A DNA stretch of 64,000 nucleotides, taken from DATMNR01 sp963702765. Its GTDB lineage: Bacteria; Chloroflexota; Ktedonobacteria; Ktedonobacterales; Ktedonobacteraceae. The stretch spans positions 1 through 64,000 of the forward strand of contig CAVPEB010000068.1 of assembly GCA_963702765.1 (NCBI GenBank), given 5' to 3'. Positions 29,503 to 38,513 of the stretch are shown here, in pieces. How positions within the stretch are numbered: position 1 is the first letter of the stretch; each line of letters starts with the position of its first letter. The notes under the pieces are model-generated. The model was not told the origin of the DNA, searched no databases, and was given only the letters and a program-made list of their open reading frames with translations. The translations under genes and the position numbers were made by a program.

Positions 29503-30909
29503 ATGACTGAAATACACGATACAATAAACTCTACGAGTGCTGATGCGCCAGGGCAATCCAGGGACTCCCATCCATTATCAACGTCACACACGCCCCTAAG
29601 TGGAGTCAGATTAGGCACTCCAAAGAACGTTGAGGGTGCTATTCATAATCGTCCTGTTGAACTACCGCGTGTTGTAATAGTTGGTGCCGGTTTTGGAGGA
29701 TTGCGGGCGGCGCTAGCGTTACGCAATGCGCCTGTACAGGTTACGGTGATAGATCGCCAGAATCATCACCTGTTTCAGCCATTGTTATACTGGGTTGCTA
29801 CTGCAGGCTTATCGCCAGCGGATATCTGTTCTCCAATTCGGGGTATTTTGCGAAATCAAAAAAATGCAGAAGTATTCATGGACGAGGTGACAGGTGTTGA
29901 TATGCAGGGACAGTATGTGCTGATGGGTGATCGTTCAGTACCGTACGATTACCTTGTGCTTGCAACTGGCGTCCACGATAACTACTTTGGGCATCCCGAA
30001 TGGGAGCATTACGCACCAGGGTTGAAATCGATCGTTGATGCAATATCCATTCGGCGCAAGGTACTGCTGGCTTTTGAAGCTGCCGAAATCGAGACCGATC
30101 CGGAGAAAATCAAAGCACTTTTAACTTTTGTGCTTGTTGGCGCGGGGCCAACTGGAGTTGAAATGGCTGGCGCGATTGCAGAATTGGCGCATAAAGCCCT
30201 GGCATCCGATTTCCGACATATCGATACCCGTATGACACGCATTGTACTTATCGAGGCTGGACCAAGGATACTGGCGACATTCCCTGAATCCCTGACTCAG
30301 AAAACGCAGCAGAAATTGGTTTCGATGGGTGTGGAAGTTCAAACCGATACACCTGTTACAGATGTGGACGAACATGGGGTTGTAGTTGACGGAGAGCGTA
30401 TCAATTCCGCGACGATCATTTGGGGGGCAGGTGTTTCAGCATCCTCTGCAGGTAAGTGGTTAGGAACTGAAGTAGATCGGGCGGGTCGTGTAAAGGTATC
30501 GAACGATTTATCAATTCCAGGGCATCCAAACGTATTTGTGATTGGTGATACTGCCAGCTTCATTCAAGACGGGAAACCTTTGCCAGGTGTTGCACAGGTC
30601 GCTATGCAAGGTGGTCAGTATGTGGCTTCAGTCATCAGCCGTCGAGTTAAGGGCAATGAACTGGACAAGCCTTTTTATTACCGTGATAAAGGCAACCTGG
30701 CTACTGTGGGACGTTCATACGCTATTGTAGATCTCGGTAACATTCGCCTCACGGGCTTCTTTGCATGGTTGATGTGGCTTGCTGTGCATATCTACTTCCT
30801 GGTAGGATTTCGCAATCGCCTGGTAGCCATCTTCCAGTGGGCGTGGACATACTTTACGTATGCAAGGGGAGCGCGCTTAATAACTTTTGAGAATGAGCAT
30901 GAGCCTTAA
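29503..30909 (+). CDS. ndh: Type II NADH dehydrogenase (NDH-2)
   Basis: 468 residues from ATG 29503 (GAGG eight bases before); the longer upstream frame lacks a ribosome site. Seen: FAD-binding RVVIVGAGFGGLRAAL near residue 55, NRQNHHLFQPLLYWVAT-like segment (DRQNHHLFQPLLY), NADH-binding VLVGAGPTGVEMAG, FAD motif VFVIGDTAS, and a C-terminal amphipathic/membrane helix (FFAWLMWLAVHIYFLVGF). It passes electrons from NADH to quinone at the inner face of the membrane without pumping protons. Single gene with no partners. Confidence 0.93.
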   Translation: MTEIHDTINSTSADAPGQSRDSHPLSTSHTPLSGVRLGTPKNVEGAIHNRPVELPRVVIVGAGFGGLRAALALRNAPVQVTVIDRQNHHLFQPLLYWVATAGLSPADICSPIRGILRNQKNAEVFMDEVTGVDMQGQYVLMGDRSVPYDYLVLATGVHDNYFGHPEWEHYAPGLKSIVDAISIRRKVLLAFEAAEIETDPEKIKALLTFVLVGAGPTGVEMAGAIAELAHKALASDFRHIDTRMTRIVLIEAGPRILATFPESLTQKTQQKLVSMGVEVQTDTPVTDVDEHGVVVDGERINSATIIWGAGVSASSAGKWLGTEVDRAGRVKVSNDLSIPGHPNVFVIGDTASFIQDGKPLPGVAQVAMQGGQYVASVISRRVKGNELDKPFYYRDKGNLATVGRSYAIVDLGNIRLTGFFAWLMWLAVHIYFLVGFRNRLVAIFQWAWTYFTYARGARLITFENEHEP

Positions 30910-31031
30910 AAGACACTGAGTTTCATCAGTAAGAGTTCAGCTAAGGTATACTACTGCACTTGCTAATCCGTGTCCTAAGTGAACAATCATATGAGGATGC
31001 GAAATGACTATTCTAGTCTTAGAGGTGCATA

Positions 31032-32588
31032 GTGCAAGAAGTACACACAACTCTCCCCCCAGGAAGCATCGTAGGTGGGCGTTACCGGGTGGAAGAATTG
31101 CTAGGGAAAGGTGGATTTGGTGCGGTCTACAAGGTGCAAGATCAAAGAGTACGTCAGAATCTTTTTGCCTTGAAGGAAGTGATCGATCCTAATAAACAGG
31201 AAAGAAAACGATTTGTCTTTGAGGCTGATCTACTCAGGCGACTTGATCATCCAGCCCTACCGCGTGTCTATCATATATTCGAAGACGATAAAAATGAACG
31301 AGCATACATGTTAATGGACTATGTCGAAGGGTCCAACCTTGAAGTACTTCGCCGGAATCAGCCAAACATGCGCTTTTCAGTGTCGCAGGTGCTAAATATT
31401 ATAGCGCCGATGATGAACGCAACATCTTACCTGCACAATCAGAAGCCTCCAATTATTCACAGGGATATTAAACCGGCTAACATCATCGTACCTCCATCAG
31501 GCAACGAAGCAGTTCTGGTTGATTTTGGCATCGCTAAGGAATTTGACCCAGATTCTACTACGACTGCTGTGCGTCATGCTTCACCAGGCTATGCTGCGCC
31601 GGAGCAATATGGCATTGGAACAGACACTCGCACCGATGTCTATGGACTGGGAGCCACCATCTATACCTTGTTAACCGGGATTGTTCCGGCTGATGCTTTT
31701 TATCGAACGACTAATCTAGGGAGCAAAGGAATTGATCCTCTGGAGTCGATTCGTAAGTTTGCTCCAAATGTTCCGCAATACGTTGCCGATGCTATCTATC
31801 GAGCAATGGCGGTGGATATGAACGATCGTTTCCCAACAGTGCAGGATTTCTGGCAAGAGTTGAATGCCCATGTTGTTGAAGACCCTCACGTGCAGGGGCC
31901 TATAATAATGCCTGGACCAACGGCTGCTCAGGCACGTTCAGCGCCTATGAATACATCTATTTTGCCCGTTCATGATACTTCCACCTTCGTCATGGATAGG
32001 CGTCCACAAAATCGTAGAAGATTAGGTGTGCTATTTTTATTGTTATTCGCGCTTCTTGTTAGTATGGCTGCAGCACTGATTGTACTGTCTCTACCAGGGC
32101 ATCGAAATACTTCCATTTCAACTACACCGATTGCAACGGTTGCACATAAATCTACTCCCAGGATCACCCCTACACGCGAGGTTACGCCTTCTCAAGTAGT
32201 GACACAAACTTCAACGCCCATTCCAGCAGGCTATCCAGGTGTTGCTGGCACATATAACGGTACAATCACTGATGCATTAGGATCAATTAAAGGCAATATG
32301 TCGCTGGCGATCCAACAACAACAAGCGAATATCAGAGGAAACTTTACAGTGAGTGGAGGGCTTACGGGAAGTGGCCCTTTCAACGGGTATGTGACAAATA
32401 AGAACTATATCCAGTTTATTGTACAATCTCGTAGTGTAAATCCCCTCTATTTCTATGGTACAGTGCAGTCAAATGGGGATCTTGTAGGAAACTATTGCAG
32501 CCTTGATAGCACTGGTCATTGTAATTCAAATGTAGGAGGTTATGGTACATGGGGTGTTGTGCCTGGTTCACCTAGAGCCGGATCCTGA
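31032..32588 (+). CDS. Membrane Ser/Thr protein kinase with extracytoplasmic beta domain
   Basis: 518 residues, GTG start with AGAGG upstream. Seen: kinase domain at about 12-280 with glycine loop GKGGFGAVYK, Lys in FALKEV, catalytic loop HRDIKPANI, DFG in VDFGIAKEF, and APEQYG. A linker and single membrane helix near 330-352 follow. Then comes a Thr/Pro-rich spacer and a small beta domain of about 110 residues, probably outside the cell and perhaps a sensor. Hanks-type kinases phosphorylate Thr on targets recognised by FHA domains; an ABC-FHA exporter is encoded 6 kb away. Confidence 0.92.
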   Translation: MQEVHTTLPPGSIVGGRYRVEELLGKGGFGAVYKVQDQRVRQNLFALKEVIDPNKQERKRFVFEADLLRRLDHPALPRVYHIFEDDKNERAYMLMDYVEGSNLEVLRRNQPNMRFSVSQVLNIIAPMMNATSYLHNQKPPIIHRDIKPANIIVPPSGNEAVLVDFGIAKEFDPDSTTTAVRHASPGYAAPEQYGIGTDTRTDVYGLGATIYTLLTGIVPADAFYRTTNLGSKGIDPLESIRKFAPNVPQYVADAIYRAMAVDMNDRFPTVQDFWQELNAHVVEDPHVQGPIIMPGPTAAQARSAPMNTSILPVHDTSTFVMDRRPQNRRRLGVLFLLLFALLVSMAAALIVLSLPGHRNTSISTTPIATVAHKSTPRITPTREVTPSQVVTQTSTPIPAGYPGVAGTYNGTITDALGSIKGNMSLAIQQQQANIRGNFTVSGGLTGSGPFNGYVTNKNYIQFIVQSRSVNPLYFYGTVQSNGDLVGNYCSLDSTGHCNSNVGGYGTWGVVPGSPRAGS

Positions 32589-32780
32589 CACTACTTCAAT
32601 CACAACTGGCGTTCCACATCTGTATGGTGCCTTCCATAGTGCCACTGGAGATCAGGCAACTGCCACACCACTCTTCCTACCACCCATTGATTCCACGTAT
32701 TTGATCAGGAGATCCGCAAGTGTTAACGAGTATGCGACCGGAATGGAGAAGACTCGCCTGTCATCCTTCACATAGCTATA

Positions 32781-32848
32781 TCATTCTGAGCGTTAGCGAA
32801 GAATCTCACCTATTGGGTGCCGAGATTCTTCGCTAACGCTCAGAATGA
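32781..32848. repeat. 27-bp perfect inverted repeat, dispersed CATTCTGAGCG family
   Basis: Arms of 27 bases (TCATTCTGAGCGTTAGCGAA then GAATCTC) pair perfectly around a 14-base loop. Relatives stand at 52468-52492 and 58038-58102, each between genes. It is a palindromic dispersed repeat of the REP/MITE kind. In transcripts of the kinase it would form a very strong hairpin. Confidence 0.85.
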
Positions 32849-32960
32849 CACGGGTGGCCGATCCGGTTCTCTTCACCAGATGAGCTGATGGAGCACCTGG
32901 TTGGAATCAATGTCCTAACGCCTGACCCTATCAGGGTGAGTAGCACTCTATGAGAGAATA

Positions 32961-32969
32961 TGATATACT
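32961..32969 (+). promoter_or_regulatory. Extended -10 box upstream of obgE
   Basis: TGATATACT, an extended -10 (TGn then TATACT), 55 bases before the obgE start. The -35 is poor, as extended -10 promoters allow. The same nine bases occur before the CHAT gene. Confidence 0.4.
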
Positions 32970-33024
32970 CCTACTCACTGCAATTGTACTTAAATTCACC
33001 TATATACATTTTTAGGGATACGCT

Positions 33025-34329
33025 ATGTTTTACGATCATACAAAAATATATGTTAAGGCTGGGGATGGTGGGGATGGCTCTATTCACTTCCGGCGTGAAA
33101 AGTTTGTGCCATATGGAGGCCCAGATGGTGGAGATGGAGGACGAGGAGGAAGTATCTATATGGAAGCAGATGCACGATTGAATACGCTCATCGATTTTCG
33201 TTTCCGCCAACACTTTAAGGCATCTTCGGGGGGAGCAGGAGCACGCCAAAAAAAGCATGGAAATAAGGGAGAAGACCTTCTTATGCGTGTTCCATGTGGC
33301 ACTGTTATCCGTGATGCCGAGACAAATGAGTTGGTAGCAGACCTGGTAGATGATGGTCAGCGCACTATGATAGCCCGTGGAGGACGTGGCGGTCTGGGTA
33401 ACGTGCATTTTGCCACTTCTACACGGCAGGCGCCTCGTGAAGCACAAAAAGGCGAGCCTGGCGAAGAACGCTGGCTCTTACTTGAGTTGCAATTAATAGC
33501 AGATGTTGGACTGGTAGGTTATCCTAATGCGGGAAAATCTACCCTACTTTCTGTTGTTACTGCCGCTCAACCAAAGATTGCTGATTATCCTTTCACTACT
33601 CTTTCGCCAAACCTTGGTGTGGTCAGTGTTGGGCAACCAGGGAGTGGCGATGAGTTTGGCTTTGTACTGGCAGATATACCCGGGTTAATCGAAGGCGCAG
33701 CGCAGGGAGTTGGTCTAGGCCATGAGTTTTTGCGGCATGTACAACGTACACGCTTGCTTTTACACATTCTTGATGGAGCATCTATCGATCGAGACCCCTG
33801 GCAGGATTTTATAACTATCAATCAGGAACTGCGAGAATACGATGAACACCTGGCGACGCGACCACAGATCGTCGTAATGAACAAAATGGATTTACCAGAA
33901 GCGCAAGAACGCTGGCCTGCGTTCAAAGCCAGGGTCGAAGCGGCTGGTTTTCCCGTTTTTGCTATTTCTGCCGTTGCTCATCAAGGAACGGAAGAACTTA
34001 TGCAGTTTGCTGTTAACCAGTTAGAGGAGATTCAGCAGGAAGAAATTTTACGCAAAGCTGATCAGGAAATCGTCAACAATGAAGGGCCTGTTCTTCGACC
34101 GCAACCAGCAGATGCTTTTTCAATAATCAGGGAGAAAGGCGTCTATATAGTGAAAGGAAAACGCGTCGAACGAGCAGTAAATATGACAAAATTGGAGAGC
34201 GAGGAGGGAATGGATCGATTGCAAGTAACGCTCTCCAAGATGGGTGTGACAAAAGCTCTTGAAGAAGCAGGGGTTAAAGTGGGTGATAAAGTGCGGTTTG
34301 GGAAAGTCGAATTGTTCTGGGGTGATTAA
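33025..34329 (+). CDS. obgE: Obg GTPase (ribosome assembly)
   Basis: 434 residues, the usual length. Seen: N-terminal glycine-rich Obg fold (AGDGGDGSIHFRREKF, GGRGGLGNVHF), G1 GYPNAGKS, switch region and G3 DIPGLIEGAAQGVGLGHEF, G4 NKMD, and a C-terminal OCT domain. It binds the large ribosomal subunit late in its assembly and links it to growth control. Start ATG with AGGGA upstream. Stands alone, without rpmA/rplU. Confidence 0.95.
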   Translation: MFYDHTKIYVKAGDGGDGSIHFRREKFVPYGGPDGGDGGRGGSIYMEADARLNTLIDFRFRQHFKASSGGAGARQKKHGNKGEDLLMRVPCGTVIRDAETNELVADLVDDGQRTMIARGGRGGLGNVHFATSTRQAPREAQKGEPGEERWLLLELQLIADVGLVGYPNAGKSTLLSVVTAAQPKIADYPFTTLSPNLGVVSVGQPGSGDEFGFVLADIPGLIEGAAQGVGLGHEFLRHVQRTRLLLHILDGASIDRDPWQDFITINQELREYDEHLATRPQIVVMNKMDLPEAQERWPAFKARVEAAGFPVFAISAVAHQGTEELMQFAVNQLEEIQQEEILRKADQEIVNNEGPVLRPQPADAFSIIREKGVYIVKGKRVERAVNMTKLESEEGMDRLQVTLSKMGVTKALEEAGVKVGDKVRFGKVELFWGD

Positions 34330-34379
34330 TAGAGCAATTGAAACTGTATGTGCTTTGTATACTGAACATCTAACCCGGA

Positions 34380-34394
34380 CAGTATGATATACTG
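34380..34394 (+). promoter_or_regulatory. Palindrome overlapping an extended -10 box before the CHAT gene
   Basis: CAGTATGATATACTG: 6-base arms CAGTAT/ATACTG with a 3-base gap, covering the extended -10 TGATATACT at 34385-34393. A dimeric repressor bound here would block RNA polymerase. The palindrome is short, so it may be chance; the promoter reading is moderately likely. About 130 bases lie between it and the start codon. Confidence 0.35.
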
Positions 34395-34525
34395 AATAAG
34401 AATTTACTGCTCGTATTGCATATAGTGCGTATTATGTCACCTGGACTACGAATCATGCGGGCGATGAGTTATATCTCCCTTCCTATGAAAATAATGTAAT
34501 CACAGAATGTGAGAGATCTTGACTT

Positions 34526-37500
34526 ATGGGAGAGACCCTGAACCTGCTATTTCGAAAATGCGATGATGGCACTTTCGAGTTACAGGCACAAGACAGCCAA
34601 TCAGGGCGTGTTATTTGCGGTACCTTTATTCCTCCAGTCAACGCGAGACAATTAAATACGCTCCTGAGAAAACTCAACACCATTGGAAGCGATGATCGTG
34701 AATTACGCGAGATTGGGCAGCTTCTGTATCAATCACTTTTTGGATCTGTAATTTCTGGAACAGAGCGCCGTGAATCCTCAGAACAATCGATCAGGGCTGT
34801 GTTACGTGGTGTCATACAGAATGCAATTAGGAGACGTGGATCAGTCGCGCTTACCCTCAGTTTTACGCCGGAATGTCATGAGTTTGTGCGCTATCCCTGG
34901 GAACTCCTTCATAATGACGAGTATTTTCTTCTCGCCTCAGGCATCTTCACTTTGACTCGTGCTGTTGTGCGTCCTGATATGCCATCAGACGATGAATTGC
35001 CTGTTCATCCACCCCTGCGTATCTTGTATATTGGCGCTTCTCCTGTTGATTATCCACCATTGGAAATTGAGAGTAGCTATGAAGAAATGGAGCATGGCCT
35101 CTCAAGCTTAATAGAAGATAATAGGTTATTGTTGGAACGGTTGGATCCACCGACATTCGATGAACTTGTGCGTTACTTGAATTCTCGCGGAGGTGTAGGA
35201 GCCTTTGATGAGAGAGATATAGCCTATCCTTGTTATGCCATCCATTTCGACGGGCACGGAGCATTCAGGCGACAGTGCCCAGCTGATGATTGTGATGCTC
35301 TCAATGCTCTCAATGCCCGTAAATGTAACGCGTGTGGAACCTCGCTACGTGGTGTGGATCCTCAAACATTTCTGTGTTTCTGTGATAACGAAGGGACAAG
35401 TAGATTAATCGATACAGAGACCTTACGAGAATTATTCGTCAGTAGCGATGTGCGATTGGCGGTCTTTGCAGCCTGCGAAACGGCTATGCTTTCACAAGAA
35501 AGCGGGACCACGAGTCATAGACAAAAGCAAGCGGCAATTGATGCGACACTCGCAACATCCTTAGTGGTATCGCAAGTGCCTGCCGTGATTGCTATGCCTT
35601 TCTCGATAGAGGATAAGCTTAGTCCGACGTTTATGTTTCACTTTTATGAAGCACTGGCCAGTGGGAGAACCTTAGAGGAGGCTTTGTCCCGGGCAAGGCA
35701 AGCTATGCTGCCGCTGTTTAAGCACCATGGCTGGTTTATACCAGTACTCTATCGCCATGTGATCCAGGGGCATGAGGGTCCAGTTGCCTTTTTAGCAGTT
35801 CAAAATGAGCTTGAAGAGCAGGAGCATTCCTTAGCACAGCTTGGCGCTGCCCAAAACTTTGTGGGACGTGAACGAGAATTGCAAGAGTTGAATGAACTCC
35901 TCACACAAGCAGCCGTGAATGATGAGCAACGTCGCGAACTGAAAAGTCAGCATGTACTGCGGCCAGGCGTGCATCACATTGCTATTACAGGTCCAGCAGG
36001 TATTGGAAAAAGCGCACTGGCGATCGAAGCAGTGAAACGTAATCGGGACAAATTTCACGGAGGATCAATAGGTATTTCATTGCAGGGAGGGAAGTTATTC
36101 GCTGAGGCACTTATTGAGATAGCCAAACACTTGCATATCCCTACGCAGGGAATGCATACTGCGAACATACATTATTGCGAGCAGGTTGTACTTGACGGTT
36201 ATCGTAATCTGGCAAATCGCGGGTTTCATTGTTTGTTGCTTCTCGATCGCTTCGATGAAGTACAAGAACGATCTGCTGTTGGCACCTGGCTACATTTCCT
36301 GTGCGCATTGCCAACATACGTCGTTGTACTGCTCACCTCGCATTCCAACCCGGAAAGAGTAGCGGTGTTGGAAGGTGCGACCTGTCATTGGTACGAGCTT
36401 CGCGTGGATAAAATGGCGAATGCAGACCTGCTGAAACTCTTTACGGAACTGGCTGAGACGAGTAACCTGGCCGAGCATATCCAACTGGACGATCCAGAGC
36501 AACAAGCCATCCTGGAAGAAATTTGCACGCTTTTAGATGGATACCCTTTAGGTGCTGAATTGATCTTTGGGAGGGCGCAATCGATCAATGGCAAAGTCTT
36601 TGTGCCAGAGGCTGCTACCCGATCGCTCGAGGAAGTTCGCGATGAACTTGTAGAATCGCAACTGGAAGGTATGGCGGCTGTCTTCGAAGTTTCATACAAG
36701 CTCTTATCGGAACCGGCACGTGAGCTTTTGCCCTATCTTGCTGTTTTCACGTTACCATTTAGTCATGAACAAATTGCAATGCTCGTAGAGCCGAAAAGCG
36801 CTTCTACAACGCGGACGATCGAACGTTTGGAGAGTGAACGTGCTTTGAAAAGTATCAGTTCTGAGGAAAAAGAGGACGTGTTACGCGTTGCAGGGTCCAT
36901 ATTTCCCACAGAACTGCAAAAAAACTGGCGCGGCGCACGTGACGAACTGGTACAGGCCTCTTTTGTGCAGTTCGATGGCCGTCACTATCATATACATGCA
37001 CAGGTGCGCCACTTTGCCCACACATTACTGCCATCCGAGGAACACAAGCGTATACATCGTGTAGCAGCCGCATATTATAGCAGTCTGCCGCATCCGTCTG
37101 CAGAGCAATGGTTTGCTGCATTTGAGCATCTGGAAAAAGCAGGAGAGCAGCAAGATGTACAGAAAGCCATTCACCTGGCTGTAAGCGCCTCCAGGGATCT
37201 GCAAGATCGAGGGCGCGCCACAGAATTGCTGACTATGCTCGAACGTGCCCAAAACCATGCTTTGCATGTGGATGATAAGACTGGTGAAGGAAAAATACAA
37301 TGCTGCCTGGGTGCGATTTTACGTCGGCAGGGTCATTATGCCCAGGCATTGGGTTGCCTCACGCGCAGTTTTACGTTGCATCACGAGCAGAATGAACCGG
37401 ATGAGGAAGGGTGGGCTCTCTACGAGCTTGCAATGCTGTATCGTGAGGAAGGTCATTTCCAACAAGCGGGTGATCATGCCCAAAAAGCTCTTGAACTCTT

Positions 37501-38455
37501 TCGGAATGCTGGAGATATGAGTGGGGTGGCATGGATGCAGATGGTGCTTGGAGAAGTCAGTCGCGGATATGGCCGCTATCACGAGGCTCAGGGGCAGTTG
37601 GAAGAGGTGCTCACCAGTTTTCATATACTGAACAATGAAGAGGGGTACGCTCACGTGCTGTACGATCGAAGCACGATTGATGAGGCATTGGGGCTGTATA
37701 CTGAAGCGCTTGTGGATAGCGATGAGGCATTGCGGCTCTTCACCAAACTTGGCCTGCGTTTCTGGCAAGCCTGGGTGCTGAGCGAACAAAGCGCTGTCTT
37801 TCTTGATCAAGGGAAATACGATCAAGCTGAGAGGACATGCAGTGAAGCAATAATTATTTTCCGTGAGCAGAAGGCTTTGCGCGGAGAAGGATGGGCATTG
37901 CGTGTCCTGGGTGATATTGCTCGAAAAAGGAGTAACCTTATAGCTGCGCGTGATTACTATGATCAATCGCTTGTCCTGTTTAAAAACACAGGGAATCTTG
38001 TAGATGAAGCGCTCGTATCGAACTCGCTTGGAGCAAACTTCCTTGCCGAAGGACAGATTTCCGACGCAAAAGAACGCTTCGAGCATGCTCGCACATTAGC
38101 GCATGAACAAAAAGCTATGCAACTTGAAGGCCGCGCACTCAGAGGATTGGGCGATGTAGCCCAGTTTCAGACTCACTATGCTGAGGCAGAGAGTTTCTAT
38201 AGTGCGGCTGCTGCTATTGCAACCAATCTGGACACACCTGCAGAGCGTGGTGCGGTATTGCATCGCCAGGGGGAACTGTATCAAAAGCAGGGTAAGTATC
38301 GCGAAGCCCTCACAACATTGGTACAAGCGTATGTCGAAGATCGGCGTATTGGGCATCCAGATCGCGAGGAGCTCAAAAAGAAGATAGATGCTTATGTCGC
38401 AGAACACGAACTACAGGAGGTTTATGCTGAACTTTGCGAGCGGTATGGAATATAA
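34526..38455 (+). CDS. CHAT protease-STAND NTPase-TPR protein with zinc ribbon insert
   Basis: 1309 residues. Seen in order: CHAT (caspase-like) protease with His244 in HFDGHG and Cys317 in FAACETAM, the expected His-Cys dyad. Between them lies an inserted zinc-ribbon (residues about 250-278) whose CPADDC and CNAC supply four Cys. Then a STAND/NB-ARC NTPase with Walker A GPAGIGKS (about 488-495) and Walker B LLLLDRFDE (about 570-578), a winged-helix stretch, and some ten TPR repeats (about 870-1290). This is the layout of signal-sensing, oligomerising proteins of bacterial conflict and cell-death systems: TPRs sense, STAND assembles, CHAT cleaves (family knowledge). No target protein is encoded next to it. 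Confidence 0.88.
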   Translation: MGETLNLLFRKCDDGTFELQAQDSQSGRVICGTFIPPVNARQLNTLLRKLNTIGSDDRELREIGQLLYQSLFGSVISGTERRESSEQSIRAVLRGVIQNAIRRRGSVALTLSFTPECHEFVRYPWELLHNDEYFLLASGIFTLTRAVVRPDMPSDDELPVHPPLRILYIGASPVDYPPLEIESSYEEMEHGLSSLIEDNRLLLERLDPPTFDELVRYLNSRGGVGAFDERDIAYPCYAIHFDGHGAFRRQCPADDCDALNALNARKCNACGTSLRGVDPQTFLCFCDNEGTSRLIDTETLRELFVSSDVRLAVFAACETAMLSQESGTTSHRQKQAAIDATLATSLVVSQVPAVIAMPFSIEDKLSPTFMFHFYEALASGRTLEEALSRARQAMLPLFKHHGWFIPVLYRHVIQGHEGPVAFLAVQNELEEQEHSLAQLGAAQNFVGRERELQELNELLTQAAVNDEQRRELKSQHVLRPGVHHIAITGPAGIGKSALAIEAVKRNRDKFHGGSIGISLQGGKLFAEALIEIAKHLHIPTQGMHTANIHYCEQVVLDGYRNLANRGFHCLLLLDRFDEVQERSAVGTWLHFLCALPTYVVVLLTSHSNPERVAVLEGATCHWYELRVDKMANADLLKLFTELAETSNLAEHIQLDDPEQQAILEEICTLLDGYPLGAELIFGRAQSINGKVFVPEAATRSLEEVRDELVESQLEGMAAVFEVSYKLLSEPARELLPYLAVFTLPFSHEQIAMLVEPKSASTTRTIERLESERALKSISSEEKEDVLRVAGSIFPTELQKNWRGARDELVQASFVQFDGRHYHIHAQVRHFAHTLLPSEEHKRIHRVAAAYYSSLPHPSAEQWFAAFEHLEKAGEQQDVQKAIHLAVSASRDLQDRGRATELLTMLERAQNHALHVDDKTGEGKIQCCLGAILRRQGHYAQALGCLTRSFTLHHEQNEPDEEGWALYELAMLYREEGHFQQAGDHAQKALELFRNAGDMSGVAWMQMVLGEVSRGYGRYHEAQGQLEEVLTSFHILNNEEGYAHVLYDRSTIDEALGLYTEALVDSDEALRLFTKLGLRFWQAWVLSEQSAVFLDQGKYDQAERTCSEAIIIFREQKALRGEGWALRVLGDIARKRSNLIAARDYYDQSLVLFKNTGNLVDEALVSNSLGANFLAEGQISDAKERFEHARTLAHEQKAMQLEGRALRGLGDVAQFQTHYAEAESFYSAAAAIATNLDTPAERGAVLHRQGELYQKQGKYREALTTLVQAYVEDRRIGHPDREELKKKIDAYVAEHELQEVYAELCERYGI

Positions 38456-38513
38456 TGGCCAGATACATCGTCCCGTGCGGGACGATGTATCTGGCCATTA
38501 TATCAGGTTTTTT
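38451..38513. terminator. Bidirectional terminator with 25-bp perfect hairpin
   Basis: Arms of 25 bases (TATAATGGCCAGATACATCG then TCCCG) pair perfectly around a two-base loop (38451-38502), followed by T6. The stop codon of the CHAT gene is in the left arm, and that of the convergent ABC-FHA gene begins at the right edge, so one hairpin ends both. Unusually long for a terminator. Confidence 0.8.

Larger units (their letters stand above)
32589..33024. other. Intergenic region upstream of obgE
   Basis: 436 bases. It holds the large inverted repeat (32781-32848), the extended -10 box before obgE, and otherwise no gene. The first 190 bases could be read as a short open frame but show no domain. 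Confidence 0.5.

Noticed and set aside
32542..32775. Short plus-strand open frame after the kinase
   Set aside because: No recognised domain; overlaps the kinase end and looks like intergenic DNA.
37319..38086. 255-codon minus-strand open frame inside the CHAT gene
   Set aside because: Antisense of the TPR region without ribosome site or domain.
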